Of a stretch of 41,678 nucleotides of DNA, positions 7,084-13,748 are shown one piece after another (the stretch's first letter is position 1; each line of letters starts with the position of its first letter). This stretch comes from Oscillospiraceae bacterium (GTDB taxonomy: Bacteria > Bacillota > Clostridia > Oscillospirales > Ruminococcaceae). Location of the stretch: contig JAFTQJ010000062.1 in assembly GCA_017462785.1 (NCBI GenBank), positions 1-41,678 of the forward strand. Direction: 5' to 3'. A program made the translations under genes and the position numbers. The notes below the pieces were generated by a model. It was not told where the DNA came from. It saw only the letters and a program-made list of their open reading frames with translations, and ran no database searches.

Positions 7084-9045
7084 ATGAAACTCAAACAGCA
7101 CATTGCCGTGCTTGCGGCATTTTTGCAGATGACCGTCCTGCTGCCGCAGATGCCCGTGCAGGCACTTGCACAGGAGCAGACCACGGAAACCACCGCTTTT
7201 GCGGAATCCATGACGGAAACGACCACATTTACACAGGAAAGTGAAACTACCTATTTCACAGAAACCGAAACCACGGAAACAACAACCGACCCCACCGAAC
7301 CGGAAACCACGGACAGCACGGAATGGACGGATCCCACCGAAACTGCGGAATCCACGGACATCACCGAAACAACGGAGACCACTGAAACGACCGAAGAAAC
7401 CCTCGATCCGACCGGACCCGAACAGCTCACACAGGATTTTGCCGCAAGACTCTATTCCGTGATGCTTGGCAGAAACCCCGATCCGAATGGACTTTCCGAC
7501 TGGACGCAGAAGCTGCTTCAGGGCGAACAGACCGCCGCAGAGGTGATCTGGGGCTTCGTGTTCAGTCAGGAGTACCTCAATAAAAACACCTCCAACGAGG
7601 AGTATATTTCCATGCTCTACCGCACCCTCCTCAACCGTGAGCCGGATGAAGCAGGACTTGCATCATGGTGCGAAAAGGCGAAGATGTTCAGCCGTACTTA
7701 TCTGCTGCGTGGTTTTGTCCAGTCCGCTGAATTCTCGCAGCTTTGCGAGAGCTACAAGGTCATCCGTGGCGATGTCAGACTGACCGAAAACCGTGACCGG
7801 CACGAGGGCATGACCGGCTACATCTCCAATCTCTACCAGCAGAGCCTCGGCAGAGATCCCGATTCTGCCGGACTGAACAACTGGACGGGCAAGGTGCTTG
7901 ACAATGAAAAGACGCTGAGTGAAGTCATTCTCGATTTCCTCGGCTCCGTGGAATTCATGGAGAAGAATGCAGCCGATGCCGATTATGTCGCCTCCCTCTA
8001 CCCCTGTATCCTCGGCAGACAGGCGGATTCCGCCGGACTTGCCAACTGGGTCAGCCAGATGGAATGCGGCAAGACCCGCTTTGCCATCTACCTCGGCATG
8101 GTCAAATCCATCGAATTTCAGGAGCTTTGTGCAAAGTACGGCATTGCGGACTATGTGACCGACCTCGGCAGCATCGGCTCTGCCGTGCAGGTCAATCAGA
8201 CCTGCCTTGTCTACCAGCAGCCGACCACCGCAGCACGGAACTGGGGCTATGTCTATGCCAATCAGATTCTGACTGTCACGGGCATCAGCGGTGAATGGCT
8301 CAAGGTTTCCTTCATGGATCAGGCTGGCTACATCCGCCGTGATAAGGTCACGAAGTACGACAGCAGCAATATCAAGCTCCTCCCCGTGGTGAATATTCCG
8401 CAGTGCTCCACGATCGGCGGTGCATCCCTGCCGACCGGCTGCGAGGTTACATCCCTCTCCGTTCTGATGAACTACCTCGGCTTTGAGGATGCCTCCAAGA
8501 ATTACCTTGCCGAAAATTACATGCCCTGCGGACTCATCGGCAGCACCGACCCGAATTATGCCTTCATCGGCATCCCCACCAGCAGCCATTCCTATGGAGC
8601 ATATGCCGGAGTGATGGTGCAGACCGCACAGAATTATTTTGATGCCAAAGCAGTGACGGATTACAGCATCAACAACCTCACAGGTGCATCCATGGAGGAG
8701 CTGTACGCACAGATCGACGCAGGACATCCCGTGCTTGTCTGGTACACAATGAACTGCACCGCAAGACGCACCTATGGTGCAACATGGTCACTCCTGAAAG
8801 GCTCCCAGTGGACAGCCCCCGGTTCCGGTGTTTACAGCTTCACATGGAAGAGCAGCGAGCATTGTTCCGTTCTCGTGGGCTACAACAAGGTAAAGAACAC
8901 CGTCATCCTTGCCGATGTCTGGGCAAACAGCGGAGCACCGACAGGAGCACTCACAGAATACAGCGTCAGTGCATTCCAGAGTGCCTACAACTGGCTCGGC
9001 AGTCAGGCACTGACCATCACAAAGACACCTGCTGAAACAGAATAA
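7084..9045 (+). CDS. Secreted DUF4214-repeat protein with SH3-like and C39-like peptidase domains
   Basis: A 653-residue exported protein. Residues 1-30 are a signal peptide. Residues 31-112 are a Thr/Glu-rich linker of TETT-type repeats, probably an extended and possibly glycosylated stalk. Residues about 115-355 hold four DUF4214 units (MLGRNPDPNGLSDW, LLNREPDEAGLASW, SLGRDPDSAGLNNW, ILGRQADSAGLANW). Residues about 365-425 look like a bacterial SH3 domain. Residues 430-645 form a papain-like C39-type peptidase: Cys453 in LPTGCEVTS, His593 in EHCSVLVGYN, and a following D in ILADVW. DUF4214 units often occur in surface-associated proteins. The likely role is surface proteolysis or peptide-bond cleavage in the wall; the substrate is unknown. 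There is no dockerin and no C-terminal anchor. Confidence 0.85.
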   Translation: MKLKQHIAVLAAFLQMTVLLPQMPVQALAQEQTTETTAFAESMTETTTFTQESETTYFTETETTETTTDPTEPETTDSTEWTDPTETAESTDITETTETTETTEETLDPTGPEQLTQDFAARLYSVMLGRNPDPNGLSDWTQKLLQGEQTAAEVIWGFVFSQEYLNKNTSNEEYISMLYRTLLNREPDEAGLASWCEKAKMFSRTYLLRGFVQSAEFSQLCESYKVIRGDVRLTENRDRHEGMTGYISNLYQQSLGRDPDSAGLNNWTGKVLDNEKTLSEVILDFLGSVEFMEKNAADADYVASLYPCILGRQADSAGLANWVSQMECGKTRFAIYLGMVKSIEFQELCAKYGIADYVTDLGSIGSAVQVNQTCLVYQQPTTAARNWGYVYANQILTVTGISGEWLKVSFMDQAGYIRRDKVTKYDSSNIKLLPVVNIPQCSTIGGASLPTGCEVTSLSVLMNYLGFEDASKNYLAENYMPCGLIGSTDPNYAFIGIPTSSHSYGAYAGVMVQTAQNYFDAKAVTDYSINNLTGASMEELYAQIDAGHPVLVWYTMNCTARRTYGATWSLLKGSQWTAPGSGVYSFTWKSSEHCSVLVGYNKVKNTVILADVWANSGAPTGALTEYSVSAFQSAYNWLGSQALTITKTPAETE

Positions 9046-9051
9046 TCATGA

Positions 9052-9078
9052 AAACCTCTCCCGAAACGGGAGAGGTTT
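9052..9078 (+). terminator. Terminator hairpin, left copy
   Basis: AAACCTCTCCCG and CGGGAGAGGTTT form a perfect 12-bp stem around AAA, six bases past the C39-peptidase stop codon. Instead of a T-run, the left end of repeat copy B follows. A second copy of the hairpin stands at 9242-9268. Confidence 0.75.
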
Positions 9079-9241
9079 CAGTCTGTCGAAAAACCTTGTT
9101 AGGTTCAAAGGACGAAGTCCTTTGGCGGGTTGAGGGTACGCAGTACCCTCGCAATATAGCCCCTCCCCCTTTGGGGGAGGGGTTGGGGTGGGGGCAATCT
9201 TTGGGGTGCTACCCCAGAAAAAAGACTTTTTTGACAAGCTG
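9079..9241. repeat. Terminator-flanked repeat element, copy B
   Basis: A 163-bp element bounded by CAGTCTGTCGAAAAA (9079-9093) and TTTTTTGACAAGCTG (9227-9241), which are imperfect inverted repeats (12 of 15 match). Inside are three hairpins in order: CAAAGGA-cgaag-TCCTTTG, GAGGGTAC-gca-GTACCCTC and a CCCCTCCCC/GGGGAGGGG-type stem, then a G-rich tract with CAATCTTTGGGG. It encodes no protein. The host gene's terminator hairpin is present on both sides: 9052-9078 and, with one G missing, 9242-9268. Confidence 0.8.
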
Positions 9242-9268
9242 AAACCTCTCCCGAAACGGAGAGGTTTT
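9242..9268 (+). terminator. Terminator hairpin, right copy
   Basis: AAACCTCTCCCG-aaa-CGGAGAGGTTTT repeats the hairpin at 9052-9078 with one G deleted from the 3' arm. It is followed by the run TTTT, and is the copy that retains the start of a T-run. Confidence 0.7.
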
Positions 9269-9320
9269 CCAGTTCGCAGAATTTTTTACAAGACAAATCC
9301 TTCCTCCTGTGGTATGATAG

Positions 9321-9497
9321 AACTACGGACAGAGAGCCAGAGCCTGTGCATCGGAAACCGTACTCGGGTACGGACCTGCACGGGGGTGCGTGAGGCAGTG
9401 CCGCAGCGTATTCCGCTGTTGTCCATGACAGATACAGGTCTTCTGTATCTCTTTCGATTGAGCGGGTTCGACTCCTGCACATGTTGAGGGAACATGT
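9321..9497 (+). ncRNA. Structured non-coding RNA candidate with a tRNA-like T-arm
   Basis: About 180 bases fold by hand into a compact set of helices. GGACA (9327-9331) pairs with TGTCC (9420-9424) and closes a junction. CCTGTGCA (9343-9350) pairs with TGCACGGG (9377-9384) and encloses CCGTAC-TCGG-GTACGG. CAGCG/CGCTG (9404-9418), AGATACAG/CTGTATCT (9430-9450), GCGGG-TTCGACT-CCTGC (9462-9478) and ACATGTT/AACATGT (9479-9497) follow. The fifth of these is a perfect T-arm with a 7-base TTCGANT loop, but no acceptor, D or anticodon arms exist, so it is not a tRNA. A -10-like TATGAT lies at 9313-9318 with no good -35 at the right distance. Size and T-loop recall the raiA-motif RNA of Clostridia, but I cannot confirm that class from memory. 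Confidence 0.55.
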
Positions 9498-9758
9498 AAG
9501 TGGTTTTACATTCGACTTATTTTTACCCTTTCACGGTAAAGCTGACACATCATGTCAAGATGAAAATCGAAAGAAAACGTATTCTTTCCCAAGACATGCC
9601 TTGGGAAGTGGGAGCATCGCCCTGCCGTTTGCAGGATACCGATGCACTGCCCCCTCTGCCAGAGCATCCGCTTCCGCAGCTGTGTGCAGTCATCTCAATG
9701 CCTACGCCGCCATGCTTCCATCGGAATACGATTATTTGCAATTATCTTACAGACAATA
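9498..9758. other. Intergenic stretch with several small hairpins, no convincing gene
   Basis: No ORF here has a proper ribosome site. Several inverted repeats are seen: TTTACC/GGTAAA (about 9521-9540), TGACA/TGTCA (9543-9557), TTCCCAAG/CTTGGGAA (9586-9607) and CCTGC/GCAGG near 9620. None is followed by a T-run. This may be a longer 3' part of the upstream RNA, or the decayed remains of a gene. Confidence 0.4.
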
Positions 9759-9892
9759 TTTACAATTGAAAAGGATTCAAAAGGCGGAGCCTTTGCCGGT
9801 GCTGGTGCGGAGCACCAGCACAAACTCCCCCTCCCCTCGGGGAGGGGGAAGGGGGTGGGGCAATCTTTGATAAACTTTTCTAAAGTTGTAAA
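9759..9892. repeat. Related hairpin element with different ends (copy E)
   Basis: Bounded by TTTACAATT (9759-9767) and AAGTTGTAAA (9883-9892), an inverted pair different from that of copies A-D. The inside keeps the same order of modules: AAAGG-cgga-GCCTTT, GTGCTGGTGC-gga-GCACCAGCAC, CCCCCTCCCC-tc-GGGGAGGGGG, then GGGGTGGGGCAATCTTT. The second hairpin has entirely different bases from copies B and C but the same position and shape. It ends 25 bases before the SPFH start codon. Confidence 0.6.
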
Positions 9893-9917
9893 TCGTCATC
9901 TCACAGGAGGTATACAT

Positions 9918-11024
9918 ATGAAATACACAATCAAAGAAACAGAGAGAGCCTTCCAGTTCAAAAAGGGCAGATTTGAAAAAGTACTCCAGCCCGGTGTCTA
10001 TTTTGATCTTCTGGGCAATACCGAGATCATCCGTGCTCCCCTTGATGCACCCCTCCACACCCGCTTCAGCGAGGTGCAGCTTGCTTCCTTTGCGAAGGAT
10101 GCATCCTTTGCCGCAGAAACCACATCCATTCAGGTACAGGACGGTCAGCTGGCTCTGCACTATGAAAACGACAGATACATCAACAGCCTGACCGCCGGCA
10201 GCTATGTTTACTGGAATACCGTAAAGAAGCACACTTTCCATATCTGCGATCTCACTTCCCCCGAGGTCAGCGAGGAGTTCCCCCGCTATATCTGCGAGCA
10301 GCTCTGCAAGGAAAACCGCATGGTTTCCGTCTGTGTCCCCGAATTCAGCAAGGGTCTGCTCTATTTTCAACGCCAGCTCGAACGCATTCTCGACCCCGGC
10401 ATGTACTATTTCTGGAACACAGAAACAAAGGTTACCTGCGAAATTGCCGACATGCGTCAAAAACAGATGAGCATCACCGGACAGGAGATCCTCACAAAGG
10501 ATAAGGTGAATATCCGCATGAATTTCGTGTGCAGCTACACCTTCTCCGACTTTGTCAAGGCATACAGCGAGATCCACGACTGGGCAAGTCAGCTCTATAT
10601 TGCCGTGCAGATGACCATGCGTGAGTATGTTGCAGGCTGCACGCTCGACGAGATCCTTTCCCAGCGTGAGGCGATCGCCGCAGCCGTAACGGAACGCCTG
10701 AAAGAAAAGGCTGCCCCCCTGTATGTGGAGATCCTCGAAACCGGTATCCGTGACATCATTCTCCCCGGAGAAGTGCGTGACATCATGAATACCGTCCTGA
10801 TCGCTGAGAAGCGTGCACAGGCAAACGTCATCACCCGCCGTGAGGAGGTCGCCTCCACACGCTCCCTGCTCAATACCGCCAAGCTCATGGATGAAAACAA
10901 GACCCTCTATAAGCTCAAAGAGCTGGAGTATCTCGAAAAGATCTGTGAGAATGTGGGCAATATCTCCGTCTCTGGCGGTGACCTGCTGGCACAGCTGAGG
11001 GAGATCATCGTGACAAGAGAATAA
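9918..11024 (+). CDS. SPFH / band 7 (slipin-like) protein
   Basis: A 368-residue protein of the stomatin/prohibitin/flotillin group, which forms oligomeric membrane-associated scaffolds in lipid domains. The N-terminal 140 residues are beta-rich with repeated LQPGVYFDL, LTAGSYVYWN and LDPGMYYFWN turns. The SPFH core runs about 175-290 (KVNIRMNFVCSYTFSDF, then the MREYVAGCTLDEILSQREAI segment). Residues 290-345 are a helical, coiled-coil-like part with the typical AEKRAQANVITRREE motif. No hydrophobic N-terminal anchor is evident, so attachment may be peripheral. The start at 9918 is fixed by AGGAGG eight bases upstream; the reading frame runs on upstream only by chance. It stands alone, with a terminator after it. 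Confidence 0.88.
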   Translation: MKYTIKETERAFQFKKGRFEKVLQPGVYFDLLGNTEIIRAPLDAPLHTRFSEVQLASFAKDASFAAETTSIQVQDGQLALHYENDRYINSLTAGSYVYWNTVKKHTFHICDLTSPEVSEEFPRYICEQLCKENRMVSVCVPEFSKGLLYFQRQLERILDPGMYYFWNTETKVTCEIADMRQKQMSITGQEILTKDKVNIRMNFVCSYTFSDFVKAYSEIHDWASQLYIAVQMTMREYVAGCTLDEILSQREAIAAAVTERLKEKAAPLYVEILETGIRDIILPGEVRDIMNTVLIAEKRAQANVITRREEVASTRSLLNTAKLMDENKTLYKLKELEYLEKICENVGNISVSGGDLLAQLREIIVTRE

Positions 11025-11030
11025 TCAATT

Positions 11031-11070
11031 ACAAATTGCCGGTGTAAATTGATAACCGGCAATTTGTTTT
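11031..11070 (+). terminator. Terminator of the SPFH gene
   Basis: ACAAATTGCCGGT pairs perfectly with ACCGGCAATTTGT around an 11-base loop, followed by TTTTGTGTG. Confidence 0.85.
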
Positions 11071-11112
11071 GTGTGCAATTTGTATAAAATTAATATTTAT
11101 GTGAAAAAATAC

Positions 11113-11141
11113 TTGACAAATAGAAAAATACGTGATATAAT
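11113..11141 (+). promoter_or_regulatory. Consensus promoter of the small dockerin gene
   Basis: TTGACA (11113-11118), 17 bases, TATAAT (11136-11141), a full consensus. It leaves a leader of about 120 bases that includes hairpins AGGAC/GTCCT and GTTGT-TTCG-ACAAC. No known riboswitch pattern is recognised in the leader. Confidence 0.85.
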
Positions 11142-11271
11142 GATAAAAAAGGAGAGATTCCGGTGTACTGTATGATTTCATATTAACAGATTAGGACTTC
11201 TATTCGATGTCCTGTAAATGTGATGTGTTGTTTCGACAACGATCAACAATATTGACAAGAGGTGTATAATT

Positions 11272-12045
11272 ATGAAAAAGAAACTCACAGCCCTTTTAAC
11301 TGCTTTTCTCTTTTTTACCAGTACAACCGCAGTTTCATCAGTATACGCAGTTGATGCGGAAATTAGCATTGATGATGCTTTTAGCATCACTACTGATACA
11401 TTTACTTACTCTAACAACAATCGTTATAATTACCAGAACGGATTTATTCTTGAAACGGAACTGGCTGATCCTGATTTGATGGTTGTAGGTGTTTCGTATT
11501 ACAACGATTCGGAAGAAATATCCGATTACATTGTTACCCCAGTCAATAACGAAAGTATCGGGTCGGGTGGAGTAGGTAAGTTGTCCAAGGAAATTGTGCT
11601 CAGAGAAGTGGGAGATCAACAGCTTTGTGTCGGTGATCTTCTGAAGGTAGATGGAGAACTTTTAGCGGCTGATGTTATCCCCACTTATTACACTCCTATG
11701 GAAGAAGGCACAATGTCCTATCTCGGCAACGGTGTAGACATTTTCGGTGAAGAATTTAAGAAGGTCATTCGCCTGCAGCTGGTCATCGAACAGACAGCAT
11801 ATGAACGTTATCAAGAAATGGGAGTGGGAGTTTATGACATTGACCTCCTCAAAGGCGACGTAACCGTAGACGACACCCTCAATATTGCCGACTGCCTTGC
11901 CATCAACAAGAACCTGCTCGCCGGTGCACCGCTGTGCGACTACGCAAAGCTTGCCGGTGACATCAACAGGAACGGTGCACCCGATGCCGATGATTCCCTC
12001 TCCATCCTGAAAGAAGTACTCCACGTCACTGAAAATTTTGAATGA
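11272..12045 (+). CDS. Small secreted dockerin-containing protein
   Basis: A 257-residue exported protein. Residues 1-27 are a signal peptide (KKK, hydrophobic core, SVYAVDA). Residues 28-190 form a domain without recognised motifs, beta-rich by composition and free of cysteines except one. Residues 194-252 are a dockerin with two calcium-loop repeats, KGDVTVDDTLNIADCLAINKN and GDINRNGAPDADDSLSILKE. The second repeat lacks the AFDL signature seen in four other dockerins here, so its cohesin partner may differ. The first two thirds of the gene are noticeably more AT-rich than the dockerin part, which suggests joining of sequence from different sources. The start has an AGAGGTG site; the gene stands alone between a consensus promoter and a terminator. 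Confidence 0.8.
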   Translation: MKKKLTALLTAFLFFTSTTAVSSVYAVDAEISIDDAFSITTDTFTYSNNNRYNYQNGFILETELADPDLMVVGVSYYNDSEEISDYIVTPVNNESIGSGGVGKLSKEIVLREVGDQQLCVGDLLKVDGELLAADVIPTYYTPMEEGTMSYLGNGVDIFGEEFKKVIRLQLVIEQTAYERYQEMGVGVYDIDLLKGDVTVDDTLNIADCLAINKNLLAGAPLCDYAKLAGDINRNGAPDADDSLSILKEVLHVTENFE

Positions 12046-12066
12046 TATAGGATCTTTCCATAGTAA

Positions 12067-12096
12067 ACAGCCGCCCGTCATTGCACGGGCGGCTGT
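12067..12096. terminator. Shared terminator between convergent genes
   Basis: ACAGCCGCCCG and CGGGCGGCTGT form a perfect 11-bp stem around eight bases, between the small dockerin gene and the convergent CorC-type gene. A short T-rich stretch follows on the plus strand (TCTGCATTATTCTT). Confidence 0.8.
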
Positions 12097-12102
12097 TCTG
12101 CA

Positions 12103-13380
12103 TTATTCTTCTGTTTTCTGGTGTTTTTCCTTCTCAGCCTTCTGCTCCGGCAGCCGTATGATCTCCACCTGATCAATCCGTCTGCCCATCATTTTCAGCA
12201 CCTGCACCTGTAAATTCTGATAGGTGAAGGTTTCGCCGGTGCTCGGGATGCGTTCCAGAATTTCCATGACCCATCCGCCGACCGTGATCGCCTCAAAATC
12301 GCTGTCCATATCCAGTGTTTCAAATACCTTTTCAATATTTGCCTTGCCGGATACGATGTACTTGTTTTCGTCCACTTTGCTGATCTCACGGATGATCTCA
12401 TCATGCTCATCCCAGATCTCACCGACCAGCTCTTCCAGAATGTCCTCAAGCGTCACAATGCCGACCGTGCCGCCGAATTCATCCGTCACTACCGCAATAT
12501 GCAGCTGCTGCTCCTGCAATTCCTTCCGCAGGTCGCTGATCTTCTTGCTTCTCGGCACATAGATCACAGGCTTGATGATCTCGTGAATATCCGTCTTGCG
12601 GTTATATGCCGCATTGTAGAAATCCTTGAGGTAGAGGATACCGATGATATTGTCCAGTGTTCCCTCGTAAACCGGCAGTCTGGAGTAACCGGTTTCGGAG
12701 AACACCTCCGCCGCCTTTTCCTTGGTGATGTCCGCCGGAATCGCAGAAATGTCGATTCGGGGGGTGAAAATATCACGCACTTCCAGCTCGTTGAACTCGA
12801 TCGCACTGCGGATCAGCTCGCTCTCATCCTTGTCAAGGTTGCCGTCCTGCTCCGCTTCATCCACGATCGTCAGAAGCTCCTCTTCCGTGATGCCCTGATC
12901 CGCCGGAGATTTGAAGAGAACGCCCAGCAGCTTCTGCCAGAGCTTAAAAATGAAAGCAACTGGTGTCAGCACGATCATAAAGAACCGCAGGATCGGTGCG
13001 GAAAACATCGCCAGTCCCTCCGGACGCTCCTTTGCAATGGTTTTCGGGGAGATCTCACCGAAGATCAGAAGCAGTACCGTGATGACCACTGTAGAAACCG
13101 TCGCACCGAGGTCGGGATCCTGCAAAAGATCAACAAAAAGCAGCGTTGCCACAGAGGAACAGAGAATATTGACAATGTTGTTGCCGACAAGAATGGTGGA
13201 AAGCATTTCATCGTATTTGTCCACCAGCCGGAGCACCAGTGCAGCACGCTTGTTGCCGTTTTCCGCCTTGTTCTTGATGCGGATGCGGTTCAGACAGGAG
13301 AAAGCCGTTTCTGTTGCAGAAAAATACATTGACATTACAATACACACGGCGATAATGACTATTGAGGATGCGTTATCCAT
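12103..13380 (-). CDS. Hemolysin-family CNNM/CBS/CorC_HlyC membrane protein
   Basis: A 425-residue membrane protein of the CorC/HlyC (UPF0053) family, linked to magnesium and other divalent cation efflux. Residues 1-190 are the CNNM (DUF21) membrane domain with three to four spans, including SATETAFSCLN and the conserved FGEISPKTIAKERPE loop. Two CBS domains follow (about 195-320; DIFTPRIDISAIP and VTDEFGGTVGIVTLEDILEE), which usually bind nucleotide. A CorC_HlyC domain lies at about 335-415. The C-terminal tail is Lys/Glu-rich. Length and domain order are complete for the family. It reads in the same direction as the 50-aa ORF and the phosphofructokinase but has its own AAAGGA ribosome site. 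Confidence 0.92.
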   Translation of the reverse strand: MDNASSIVIIAVCIVMSMYFSATETAFSCLNRIRIKNKAENGNKRAALVLRLVDKYDEMLSTILVGNNIVNILCSSVATLLFVDLLQDPDLGATVSTVVITVLLLIFGEISPKTIAKERPEGLAMFSAPILRFFMIVLTPVAFIFKLWQKLLGVLFKSPADQGITEEELLTIVDEAEQDGNLDKDESELIRSAIEFNELEVRDIFTPRIDISAIPADITKEKAAEVFSETGYSRLPVYEGTLDNIIGILYLKDFYNAAYNRKTDIHEIIKPVIYVPRSKKISDLRKELQEQQLHIAVVTDEFGGTVGIVTLEDILEELVGEIWDEHDEIIREISKVDENKYIVSGKANIEKVFETLDMDSDFEAITVGGWVMEILERIPSTGETFTYQNLQVQVLKMMGRRIDQVEIIRLPEQKAEKEKHQKTEE

Positions 13381-13448
13381 GATCCAAAATCCTTTCTTTC
13401 AATACCAAATTATGTACTATACCATATAACATTGCATAAAGCCTACGC

Positions 13449-13601
13449 TCACATGTTCATCCTCCGTTCCCGAGACAGACAGGGGGGCAACAGGAAAAGG
13501 GTATAGTCCGCCTTCTTTGGCAGACTATGCCCTGCATAGATCTGATATAACAAAATACTGTGATACGGGACGGCGTTGTCGTCCGAATTACCGTTTGTCA
13601 T
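13449..13601 (-). CDS. Unrecognised 50-residue small protein
   Basis: An ATG at 13601 with AGGAGG at a five-base spacing opens a 50-codon frame that ends in TGA at 13449-13451. The peptide begins MTNGNSDDNAVPYHSILLY and ends LSRERRMNM. It is polar at the start, has a short aliphatic/proline segment (YTLFLLPPC), a single cysteine and a basic end. There is no signal peptide or clear membrane span. The evidence for a real gene is the full-consensus promoter at 13628-13656, 27 bases upstream of the start, and the strong ribosome site. I recognise no family. It lies between the phosphofructokinase terminator and the CorC-type gene, 68 bases upstream of the latter, and may be co-transcribed with it. 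Confidence 0.6.
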   Translation of the reverse strand: MTNGNSDDNAVPYHSILLYQIYAGHSLPKKADYTLFLLPPCLSRERRMNM

Positions 13602-13627
13602 AATTTCCTCCTGTATGAATTTATCTC

Positions 13628-13670
13628 ATTATAGCACAATGCACCTGCAATGTCAATACCTTTTTGCAGG
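13628..13670 (-). promoter_or_regulatory. Consensus promoter inside an inverted repeat
   Basis: Minus-strand TTGACA (13656-13651), 17 bases and TATAAT (13633-13628) match the consensus exactly. The -35 lies between the arms of an inverted repeat, CCTGCAA (13644-13650) and TTGCAGG (13664-13670), centred 20 bases apart. This is the arrangement of a dimer-binding operator. It drives the 50-aa ORF. Confidence 0.65.
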
Positions 13671-13680
13671 TTTTTCAAAA

Positions 13681-13733
13681 AAATCCCCTCTTCCACGGAA
13701 ACATCCGGAGAAAAGGGGATTTTTCACAGCAGG
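13681..13733 (-). terminator. Terminator of the phosphofructokinase gene
   Basis: AAATCCCCT and AGGGGATTT pair across a 34-base loop that holds further weak pairing (TCCG/CGGA). A run of T follows on the minus strand (13683-13673). Confidence 0.7.
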
Positions 13734-13748
13734 GGAGCCGTATCCGGC

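Noticed and set aside
9459..9497. tRNA or tmRNA gene
   Set aside because: Only the T-arm is tRNA-like. No acceptor stem, D-arm, anticodon arm, tag-peptide frame or CCA end can be found.
9560..9769. Small ORF beginning MKIERKRILSQDMPWEV
   Set aside because: It has no ribosome site, the later residues are an unnatural mix of Pro, Cys and His, and it runs through hairpins towards repeat copy E.
9046..9900. CRISPR array
   Set aside because: The repeats are hairpin modules with unequal spacing and different sequences; there are no equal spacers and no cas genes.
9642..9917. N-terminal extension of the SPFH protein
   Set aside because: The frame is open by chance through repeat copy E; AGGAGG fixes the start at 9918.
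13381..13650. Magnesium (M-box) riboswitch before the CorC-type gene
   Set aside because: The expected conserved M-box blocks are absent, and the region is better explained by a 50-codon ORF with its own promoter.
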